DNA of 64,000 bases, taken from the NCBI GenBank assembly GCA_964019165.1, contig OZ025273.1:14242714-14306713 (forward strand), given 5' to 3'. Below the pieces are notes generated by a model. It ran no database searches. It was not told where the DNA came from and worked only from the letters and a program-made list of their open reading frames with translations. This DNA is from Mastigias papua (lineage: Eukaryota; Cnidaria; Scyphozoa; Rhizostomeae; Mastigiidae). The translations under genes were made by a program, and so were the position numbers. This document shows positions 56,867 through 64,000 of the stretch, piece after piece (the first letter of the stretch is position 1; each line of letters starts with the position of its first letter).

Positions 56867-57825
56867 GTAAATAGGGTTGAAATGTACATTGTCAATTCGA
56901 TCAATCGACCGCACAGAACAACTAGATTTAAAAGCTCCAATTTATTTGCTACTGTAACGAAACATCGTGTGACAGTGATGCAAAACACACCATGGCAATC
57001 ACTATCCTTAGAAGGATGGTCTATGTTGCTTGTATTTATGCCAACTACACGATAAACAGTGTTTAATGCTATCGACTTCCTGGGACCCATGGTGATTCTG
57101 TTAACAACCTACGCATGAGTCATTGAGGTGAAAATGAAACAAAGAACAACAAAGTGGCGGTCCTTATCCAAGACGGAGATTTAATTTATGTACCGTGCAG
57201 TTATGTCGAACCAAATCACGTAGCAGACTTTAGGCTTTTCAGATACATTACAAGTAACTGACTCGACTCAAGTAATGACGTGTAAACTAGTCCTGAGAGT
57301 CCTTCCCTGCCAACAACAAAATGCAAACAGGGTCCTACAGATGCAACCGGCTCTCAAGTCATCCTGCCTAAACGCAGACACAATAGCTCTTAGCTATGGT
57401 TCTAACCTAAATGCAAACCAGATGCCCCACGTATCAAAATTAACTGTATAACAAAGTGCAATATTTATATACTATTCCACCTCATACGTTTAAAGCTAGG
57501 TATGGCGCTACGCATGGTTCACTACTCTTGTAGTCTACTCACGTAAGTCCTGTTACCTATATTCGCTTACCTTTTAAGCATTCTTCACCAATAATGCGTT
57601 CGCTTGCCTTCACACTTAAATCCAAAAGTATTAACGATCATTTCGAATTAGGAACATGGCACTGATTTCAGTAAGCAACATGTATTTGATGACCTCGCAT
57701 GAAATCTCTTGCATGTCCTTCTGGTTCTAGATGCCAGTTAGCAATATTTTATCATCGTGTGCATTTTACTGGCCAGAATGCACCCAAAGACGTATTGGAT
57801 ATCCAATAAAATCATGGTTTAAAGA

Positions 57826-58190
57826 CAAAAGATATTCCGAGCCTCCCTTGGTCTATAGAATACTCAATTTGAACGGGGCTCAAAGCGTCCATAAGAAATT
57901 TACTGGCAGCTCGTGACTACACAAGTCGTTTAGTATCCAATCTTCTGTTAGTAACTTGATTACAAAACAATCAATATTCCGAGTCCCCCTCGCCGGTAGA
58001 ATACACTAGTAAAACGCTATGAGTTTTACCGTCCAGGGGGCTCGGACTATTCATTGTCTTGCGATTAAGATACTGGCAAACGATTGGACACTGGATGGCT
58101 TGCTGCGTCACGTGCAGTCAATAAATTTTTCGACGACGCTTTGAGCCCCGGTCAAATCGAGTATTCTATAGACCAAGGGGGCTCGGAAGA
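57826..58190. repeat. Imperfect palindrome
   Basis: The left block 57838-57910 (CTTGGTCTATAGAATACTC and following) is the reverse complement of 58125-58190, and inner blocks around 57950 and 58030 pair as well, centred near 58010. The same blocks occur at 2930-3180 in copy 1. Confidence 0.72.
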
Positions 58191-58479
58191 TCCATTGTCT
58201 CTTGATGGAGATCCTGACAAAAGATTGGACACCTAACACATATTTCGGTCAATTGTAGTCCGCAAAATACATACAGACGCTCTGTTGACATTTGTTTTTC
58301 TACGTGTTGTCACTTTTGCCGACCCAAAAGAGCTGCAATACTTGCAAAGTGTCCTTTGTAGTATCTATATGTAGGAAGATTTGTTAAAGTGAACGAATAT
58401 TATATTCTTAAACCTAGAAATCTGACAGGGGCTCGTGCCCCCCTAGTCCCCTTCGGGATCCGCCCCTGGAAGTGTAAAT

Positions 58480-58830
58480 CAGTTCTAAGAGTTCCTCCCT
58501 GCCAACACCAAAATGCAAATAGGGTCCTAGAGAGGCAAGTGTCTCTCAAGTTATCCGGCCTAAACACTGACACAATAGCTCTAAACTCTGGTTCTAACCT
58601 AAATATAAACCAGAAGCTCCACGTATCAAAATTAGCAGTATAATAAAGTGCACTATTTATATACGTATGCCACCTCATACATTCGTTTAAAGCTAGGTAT
58701 GGCGCTATGCATGACTCACTACTGTTGTAATCTGAACACGTAATTTCTGCTATGTACATTAGCTTACCTTTTAAGCTTTCCTCACTAATAATGCGTTCCT
58801 CTGTCTTCACACTTAAAGCCAATAGCATCT
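58480..58830 (-). repeat. Third copy of the dispersed-element interior
   Basis: On the minus strand the open frame reads ERIISEESLKGKLMYIAEIT and SDYNSSESCIAPYLALN. The same peptide, slightly changed, is read from 3383-3619 (+), and a decayed version from 57290-57640 (-). It lies just outside the right boundary of the nest. I do not recognise a protein family, and the similarity may simply reflect the repeat. Confidence 0.6.
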
Positions 58831-58989
58831 AACGATCATTATACTTATTACCGGCCTAGAATACTTATTAAACAAACGACAAATTTCTGTAGGATGAGAA
58901 TTACTATTGGAGCTACGTGGTGTTGCTACAAAATTATGTTTCGAAGTGGAAGCACTAAATGATGAAATGTGAGATTGATTGTCAGTTTG

Positions 58990-59226
58990 CGAAAGTTTCT
59001 ACCTTTTAGCCGCTTCTATTAATGTAGGGAGATCAGGAAAAGTGAAATCTCTGGAAAACAGTTTCTTGGAAACGGCTGGACGAAGCTTGAAAGAAATTGC
59101 ATGAAGAAGTTGAAGGTCTTTACCATCTGCTGTTTTGTGGATCCTAGGAATTAGCCTTTCCAGCGAATGTAGCGCTTCACAAAATCTATGGGCAAAATGC
59201 GTTACATTTTCGCCAGCTTGTTGGTG
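58990..59226 (-). pseudogene. Second LTR element gag, downstream part
   Basis: The minus strand reads QQAGENVTHFAHRFCEALHS and LERLIPRIHKTADGKDLQLL, ending in EAAKR before a stop: a retrotransposon gag segment. It is the continuation of the gag reading at 63575-63947, split by the Ty3-type element inserted at CGTTG. Confidence 0.72.
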
Positions 59227-59231
59227 CGTTG

Positions 59232-59382
59232 TGTAATATTCCTGTGTACGTTTTTAGAACAGATTCAGAACCAACAACCTTCTTGAAACAGAACATAACA
59301 AGACTTCTAATTCAACGTATTTACACACATACAAACATGTCATACTGCTTAGTGTCCTGGGCACTAGTCTCTAAATACTACA
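59232..59382 (-). repeat. 3' LTR of the Ty3-type element
   Basis: 151 bases, starting TGTAATATTCC and ending ACTACA as written on the + strand. Confidence 0.95.
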
Positions 59383-59402
59383 TCATTCCCCCTTTTTAAA
59401 AG
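59383..59402 (-). promoter_or_regulatory. Polypurine tract of the Ty3-type element
   Basis: On the minus strand AAAAAGGGGGAATGA runs directly into the 3' LTR, the usual plus-strand primer site. Confidence 0.75.
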
Positions 59403-59410
59403 TTAGTGTC

Positions 59411-60958
59411 TCAACGAACAATTTGTGACGGTATTGGTACCCCTAGACGATCAGGTTCTCTACGCAGTCTGTCTGAGCGACGTGCAACAAGTCTTTGCCT
59501 TTCTTCGACATTGTCTGTCCGTTTTGCATCATTATTATCATAATCATCATCACCATCTTTATGCTGCTTTGTTTCTGGTTCACTGTTTGCTTCATTTTCT
59601 AAATTCGAAGGTGTTAGAATGCGCTTGAAGTGAGACACGTTGCGAGTTATTTTACGTTTATCATTGTCTTCAACTGTGATACGTGATTTATTTCTATGTA
59701 CAACAATTAATGGCTTCTCATTGAAACGAGGGGTCAGCTTGTTCTGCTTGTCTTGCTTGATAAGAACATAGTCTCCCACTTTAATATCGCAAGGTTTAGC
59801 ATGTCGCTTTTTGTCAGCATAGACTTTATTATATTCGGCCCGTAGTCGTTCATTCTCTACTGCTTCTTTGTGCCGACTTATCGTTTTGTTCTTTACTAAC
59901 GTTGGGAGTTTTCCATTCACTACACGATTAAAAAGCAAGTCTGAGGGGGCGATTTTGGTTGTCGCGTGAGGTGTTGTGCGGTACTGTAGGAGGAATCGAT
60001 TTAGTTCCTGCTGCCATATTCTCCCTTCAACTTTTGCTGTTATCAAAGCACGTCCAAGAGGTTGGTTAAAACGCTCTACTTCAGCATTGCCTTGTGGCCA
60101 CTTGGGAGTTGCAGTGTCGTAACTAATACCTACAGTATGGAGATACCGACGATACGCCTCACTATTGAAAGGTGGACCATTATCTGTGGTGATTGAAAAA
60201 GGAATACCGTGAGTAGCGAAAATCTTGTCAAATTTCGGGATAACAACAGATGCCTTTGTTGAGCGAACAATTTCAACCGCCGGATAACGCGAATAACGAT
60301 CTATAAGAACTAGCAGATATTCTCCAGATGGCAGTGGGCCATAAAAATCTACATGCACCTTCTGCCATGGTCCATCTGGCATGGGGGTCATCCGTATAGG
60401 TTCTGGGGGGTTCGGTTGACCAGTGGCTTGGCATGGTATACAACGATCAAGAGGCTCTTTCACTAGCTTATCTATTCCAGGAAACCATACCTTCTCACGG
60501 AGGAGCGCTTTTGTCTTCACTAGACCTTGGTGGGTCTCATGCGCAATGTCTATCGCTTGTTGTTGTAAAGATTCCGGTACAACGATTCGAGAACCACGAA
60601 GAACAATATTCTGTGGAGCAACGATCAGTCCGTCCTTTATAGCTCGGAAGGGTTTGACAAGATCGCAGTCCCATTTATTATGACTAATTGCTGCACGTAG
60701 ACTTTGCATGGTTTTGTCTGCATCAGTGGCTTTCTGAATATCACTAATTGTCATAGCTTTTGGGACAGCTGATAAAGCCAATAGACTTACATATTCATCA
60801 GCCATGACTGCATGCTTAGAGATGCTTTCTGAAGATGTCTGCAGGGTTGTCTTTCCCTGGTTTGTACACGACCGAAAATGAGTAGGGTTGGAGTCGAAGT
60901 ACCCATCTTTCAATGCGTGCTGATGGCTTAGACTTAACGTTGCCGTAGATGACCTCAA
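59411..60958 (-). CDS. Ty3-type integrase (separate frame, up to 515 codons)
   Basis: Overlaps the polyprotein frame by 143 bases in another phase. The credible coding part starts around HAVMADEYVSLLALS. Zinc-binding HHCC: HETHQG with CIPCQ. Catalytic core: first Asp in VHVDFYGPLP, second Asp in ITTDNGPPFN, Glu in NAEVERFNQ. A basic C-terminal region follows (KVGDYVLIKQDKQNKLTPRF and a chromodomain-like tail). In relatives RNase H and integrase are usually continuous, so this is either a recent one-base mutation or a programmed frameshift. Confidence 0.92.
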   Translation of the reverse strand: MRSSTATLSLSHQHALKDGYFDSNPTHFRSCTNQGKTTLQTSSESISKHAVMADEYVSLLALSAVPKAMTISDIQKATDADKTMQSLRAAISHNKWDCDLVKPFRAIKDGLIVAPQNIVLRGSRIVVPESLQQQAIDIAHETHQGLVKTKALLREKVWFPGIDKLVKEPLDRCIPCQATGQPNPPEPIRMTPMPDGPWQKVHVDFYGPLPSGEYLLVLIDRYSRYPAVEIVRSTKASVVIPKFDKIFATHGIPFSITTDNGPPFNSEAYRRYLHTVGISYDTATPKWPQGNAEVERFNQPLGRALITAKVEGRIWQQELNRFLLQYRTTPHATTKIAPSDLLFNRVVNGKLPTLVKNKTISRHKEAVENERLRAEYNKVYADKKRHAKPCDIKVGDYVLIKQDKQNKLTPRFNEKPLIVVHRNKSRITVEDNDKRKITRNVSHFKRILTPSNLENEANSEPETKQHKDGDDDYDNNDAKRTDNVEERQRLVARRSDRLRREPDRLGVPIPSQIVR

Positions 60959-63374
60959 GTGGTTTATGGTCAGTTATTAGGGTGAAATGAGAACCATATA
61001 TGTATAAATGGAAATGCTCGATACCCCAAACAATCCCGAGTGCCTCCTTTTCTGTTTGCGAGTAACGTTGCTCGACTGGGGTAAGCGCGCGACTGGCATA
61101 AGCTTGTGGGGTGTCTGCATCTGACCCTTGTTGACTCAAAATGGCAGAGATGCCAACGGGACTGGCGTCCACGGTTATGAACGTTTCTTTCGTTGTGTCA
61201 AAGTAGGACATAACAGGAGCGCGTATTAATGCCTTTTTCAGGTGATCAAAAGCAGTCTGATGGCTTGAAGTCCATGTGAAACGGGCATTTTTCTTTGTAA
61301 GAACTCGCAATGGCTCCGTAATGGTCGCGTAATTGGGAATATATCTGCTACTGTAGTTCGCCATACCCAGAAAACTCTGAACTTCATGAACGTTTGTGGG
61401 AACTAAGGCATTTTGAAGATCAAGAACCCGAGCTGGATCTGGGGTTGTCCCTTCGGCAGTAAATACTTGACCGAAAAATGATAAAGAGTCAGTCAAAAGC
61501 TTACATTTTGATGCATTCAAGGTTAAACCATGGTCTGCAAGACGTTTTAGGCAGGCAGAAAGTGCTTGATCATGGTCTTCACGTGTCTTTGCAAAAATAA
61601 TAATATCGTCTGCTAAATTACGGACACCATCTAATCCGTGTAACACCGTCTGTAGTGTATGCTGAAAAAGTTCAGCTGCAGCATTTGTTCCATAGTTGAG
61701 CCGTTTGTATCTATATAACCCAACGTGAGTACTAAATGTGGTTATATATCTGCTGCGTTCATCTAACTCTAACTGATGATATGCTTGAGATAAATCAAGC
61801 TTAGAGAAAAACTTGCATCCATTTAAGGCTTGGCTAATATCCGCAACTGTAGGAATTAAGTAACGAACCCTTTGTATAGCACAATTTGCTTTCCGCATAT
61901 CAACGCATATTCTTACAGTGCCGTCTTTCTTAGGAACCGCGACGATGGAGCTTATCCAAGGGGTCGCTTGGGTGTGAGGGACCTTTTCAATGATGTCATC
62001 TGCTACAAGCTGATGAATGGCGTGCTTGACCTTCTCTCTGATATGATACGGAATACGCCTTTGCGCCTCCGCAGTCGGCTGAACTGTTTCATCGATATTT
62101 AAAGTAATCTGCTGATGTTTCAGTTTGCCTAGGCCATTGAACACATTGCAGTACTTATTAACAATGCTTGTCAGTGCTTTATCCAGCTTTTGTGGTAAAT
62201 TAGGTGTGTTGTTTGCCGCCAATTTGCAAAGATTAAGACTTATTAGCCCTAACTCTTGTGCTGTTTGCGCGCTCAGCAAGTTGCCACTGTTGCTGCTGTT
62301 AATCACAAAGAACGTTGCAACAGCGTAGCGTTTCTTTGTTTCTATGACTGCTTGGAATTTGCCTTTGAAAGTAACAGGTTTTGATGAACTGTAGGGGAAC
62401 GCTTTTGCACGAGTTTCAAGTAAATGTGCATCTTTCATACGCAGGAATGTTCCGTGATCAATTACATTTATGCTAGCCCCTGTATCGATAAGAATATCAA
62501 AGGAATGTCCTAAGACTTTAATTGTAGCATGGGGACGTGTAGTTTTACTATCACGAACAGGATAGAGGTACTCGTCATCAGTATCAGACTGGGCATGGAC
62601 AAGCTGTTTTACTTGGGTGCGTTGTCTAGAACGTGAGAAATTCTGAGAGCGCGATTGCCCTGATTTGTGACCTTTCATTGGCTTTCCCCGACAATATTTT
62701 GCGAAATGATTCATTTTCCCGCAATTATGACACTCTTTCCCTTTTGCAGGACAGGTGTTGAGATGAGGGGTAGGGCCACCACAATTTAGGCAATTGTTTG
62801 GTTTCGCGGAGAGTTTCGACATCTGTTCTTTCCCCTCTATTTCGGCAGACTGAAATTTGCTAATTTCGTCTCGACGACCATCAAGAAGCATGGCTTTAAG
62901 GTCATAACTAGGGTCACGTAAGGCCTGTTTGCGAATACGGGTTGACGTACCCCCTATTATAATCTGTTCTTCCAACTCAAAGTCTAAGTTGGTAAATTCA
63001 CATGGTTCGGCTAAAGTTCTCAAACGCGTATGGTATTGATCAAGAGTTTCATCTTTTTGCTGAAAAGCTTTACGAAAAACATAAACATCATACCTGATAT
63101 TTTTCTGTGGTTGAAAATGCTGTGTAAGTTTGTCTTTGGCTGTCTCAAAATCATTAGCTTCACCGGTATCAGGTAGCTGAGCAAAGATGTCGCGAACCCG
63201 TGAGCCAGCTTGGTAGAGGAGAAGAGCTCGTTTCCGTGCATTACTAGTAATGCCAGATGCAGCTAGGAACATGTCAAAATCCATAAGCCATTTCCGCCAT
63301 CGAGTAGCAAGACTCGCGCCAACTTCAACATCGGGGTTGAATTCGGGCATGGGATGTAGCGAAATGCTGGACAT
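60816..63374 (-). CDS. Ty3-type gag, protease, RT and RNase H polyprotein (852 residues)
   Basis: Single open frame. The N-terminal gag part (about residues 1-190) begins MSSISLHPMPEFNPD. It is followed by two zinc knuckles, CLNCGGPTPHLNTC and CHNCGKMNHFAKYC (about 195-230). The aspartic protease motif is ILIDTGASINVID. RT contains the palm A motif FSKLDLSQAYHQL and the catalytic box as LADDIIIFAK, with Leu for the usual Tyr. RNase H has TVDASPVGISAIL and ITDHKPLE. The frame stops at 60816, just after RNase H (VVYKPGKDNPADIF), and the integrase frame begins 140 bases upstream of that stop in another phase. The start ATG is 45 bases inside the 5' LTR and is the first in-frame ATG. Confidence 0.93.
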   Translation of the reverse strand: MSSISLHPMPEFNPDVEVGASLATRWRKWLMDFDMFLAASGITSNARKRALLLYQAGSRVRDIFAQLPDTGEANDFETAKDKLTQHFQPQKNIRYDVYVFRKAFQQKDETLDQYHTRLRTLAEPCEFTNLDFELEEQIIIGGTSTRIRKQALRDPSYDLKAMLLDGRRDEISKFQSAEIEGKEQMSKLSAKPNNCLNCGGPTPHLNTCPAKGKECHNCGKMNHFAKYCRGKPMKGHKSGQSRSQNFSRSRQRTQVKQLVHAQSDTDDEYLYPVRDSKTTRPHATIKVLGHSFDILIDTGASINVIDHGTFLRMKDAHLLETRAKAFPYSSSKPVTFKGKFQAVIETKKRYAVATFFVINSSNSGNLLSAQTAQELGLISLNLCKLAANNTPNLPQKLDKALTSIVNKYCNVFNGLGKLKHQQITLNIDETVQPTAEAQRRIPYHIREKVKHAIHQLVADDIIEKVPHTQATPWISSIVAVPKKDGTVRICVDMRKANCAIQRVRYLIPTVADISQALNGCKFFSKLDLSQAYHQLELDERSRYITTFSTHVGLYRYKRLNYGTNAAAELFQHTLQTVLHGLDGVRNLADDIIIFAKTREDHDQALSACLKRLADHGLTLNASKCKLLTDSLSFFGQVFTAEGTTPDPARVLDLQNALVPTNVHEVQSFLGMANYSSRYIPNYATITEPLRVLTKKNARFTWTSSHQTAFDHLKKALIRAPVMSYFDTTKETFITVDASPVGISAILSQQGSDADTPQAYASRALTPVEQRYSQTEKEALGIVWGIEHFHLYIYGSHFTLITDHKPLEVIYGNVKSKPSARIERWVLRLQPYSFSVVYKPGKDNPADIFRKHL

Positions 63375-63400
63375 GGTGCAAAATACTACAAACGATGTGA

Positions 63401-63418
63401 CTTAATCCTCGTCGCCAG
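63401..63418 (-). promoter_or_regulatory. Candidate primer binding site of the Ty3-type element
   Basis: The minus strand reads C and then TGGCGACGAGGATTAAG right after the 5' LTR. TGG at the start fits pairing with a tRNA CCA end; the tRNA species was not determined. Confidence 0.6.
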
Positions 63419-63569
63419 TGTAATATTCCTGTGTACGTTTTTAGAACAGATTCAGAAACAACAACCTTCTTGAAACAGAACATAACAAGACTTCTAATTC
63501 AACGTATTTACACACATACAAACATGTCACACTGCTTAGCGTCCTGGGCACTAGTCTCTAAATACTACA
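63419..63569 (-). repeat. 5' LTR of the Ty3-type element
   Basis: 151 bases, near identical to 59232-59382. Confidence 0.95.
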
Positions 63570-63574
63570 CGTTG

Positions 63575-63947
63575 TATAGTAAGTAGGCAATAAAATCTAG
63601 ATTCTTTGGTCTTTCGGCACTCCTGGTTTTGATTGCAAGGTCTGACAGGCCTATTCACAGATTTTAAAGTAGTCTGCTGGACCAGGTGAAGAAGGAAGGT
63701 CTGTAGTACCATCTAAAGTGCATAAAATGTCAAAGGATCTGGCATCTTTCCGACAATGCTGCTTGAGGTATGTAAGAAAATGTTGTGTATGAACTCCAGA
63801 ATATTGTAAGACCTGCGTGAGCTGCTCCAAAAAGCGATCGATGTCTTCAATCCCAGTAAATTCGGGAAATGTGAGGTTGGCACGACGCAGAGAACTCGAA
63901 GGGTGAGTAGACGAAGACTGACCAACGTACATCGAAACGTCTTTCAC
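63575..63947 (-). pseudogene. Second LTR element gag, upstream part
   Basis: Open from MKDVSMYVGQSSSTHPSS, with LTFPEFTGIEDIDRFLEQLT and QVLQYSGVHTQHFLTYLKQH, then a stop at 63651 and further readable sequence to the insertion site. This is the N-terminal gag region of a different LTR retrotransposon that extends left of the inserted element; more of it may lie beyond the right edge of the window. Confidence 0.72.
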
Positions 63948-64000
63948 TGTAGACGCAAGTTGAGTTAATTAATCAGCGCAAGATTTAATGGCTGCATTCT

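Larger units (their letters stand above)
55043..58468. mobile_element. Nest of CAGNGGCGGATYCAGA-type DNA elements (copy 2, reverse orientation)
   Basis: The left boundary CAGTGGCGGATTCAGA at 55043 and the right boundary, the complement of CAGGGGCGGATCC at 58468, are the same inverted ends as in the element at 2672-4109. Inside, a second degraded left end with GTTGATTCAGAC lies near 55655, followed by the GGGCGTGGTGG minisatellite, so at least two copies are stacked. A younger element (55945-56866) and an imperfect palindrome (57826-58190) are also inside. No transposase seen. Confidence 0.62.
59232..63569 (-). mobile_element. Full-length Ty3/gypsy-type LTR retrotransposon
   Basis: Two 151-base LTRs (59232-59382 and 63419-63569) bounded by TG/CA, flanked by a perfect 5-base duplication CGTTG (59227-59231 and 63570-63574). 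The coding order gag, protease, RT, RNase H, integrase is that of Ty3/gypsy. The element is on the minus strand, so the right LTR is the 5' one. A primer-binding-site candidate TGGCGACGAGGATTAAG lies one base inside it, and a purine tract AAAAAGGGGGAATGA precedes the 3' LTR. The LTRs differ at only about three positions, so the insertion is young. Confidence 0.96.

Noticed and set aside
59425..62328. Short + strand frames within the Ty3-type element
   Set aside because: Antisense shadows of the polyprotein and integrase frames.

Overview
The window is nuclear DNA of an animal, most likely a non-vertebrate metazoan. Coding sequence lies in short exons with GT/AG introns, the base composition is AT-rich, there are very long (TA)n arrays, and the interspersed repeats (Penelope-like, CR1-type LINE, Ty3-type LTR, hAT, pogo/Tigger-like and tRNA-derived elements) are the mix seen in cnidarians, sponges, molluscs and invertebrate deuterostomes. 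I cannot name the species.

Two host genes are supported, both on the + strand. (1) A STRA6-like retinol-transporter gene: six consecutive exons between 5712 and 12091 join in frame and encode the C-terminal 280 residues; the 5' exons were not found and may lie left of the window. (2) A complete NIT1-type nitrilase gene: six exons from 30388 to 48610 give a 292-residue protein with the Glu-Lys-Cys catalytic residues. Its third intron (35543-44207) has a textbook minor-spliceosome (U12) donor and branch site but ends in CG instead of AG or AC, and the catalytic cysteine is the first codon after it.

Everything else is mostly mobile DNA. 1-5700: a CT-rich hexanucleotide array and a dispersed element with inverted ends. 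8351-10418: inside a STRA6-like intron, a Penelope-like element whose 590-bp 3' end, including the GIY-YIG endonuclease, is repeated in inverted orientation on its 5' side. 12.7-24.2 kb: LINE debris in both orientations, a hAT element carrying a MITE with a perfect 8-bp target duplication, and a MITE inside a LINE. 24534-25087: an almost perfect 190-bp-arm palindrome with a tandem partial copy of one arm. 26-27 kb: a pogo/Tigger-like element. The NIT1 introns hold a long inverted-repeat element (30857-33574), several LINE fragments, a degenerate coding unit of a dispersed unnamed family (37.5-39.7 kb), a Penelope-like fragment set in a (TA)n tract (41.6-42.95 kb) and a three-fold tandem array of a tRNA-headed repeat with a 245-bp period (46.07-46.67 kb).

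Downstream of NIT1 lie a nearly full-length CR1-type LINE whose ORF1 carries an SGNH esterase domain (50.4-54.8 kb), a nest of dispersed DNA elements (55.0-58.8 kb), and a full-length Ty3-type LTR retrotransposon on the minus strand (59232-63569, TSD CGTTG) that landed inside the gag gene of a second LTR element. The host genes show no operon-like link; they are neighbours separated by about 18 kb of repeat-rich DNA.
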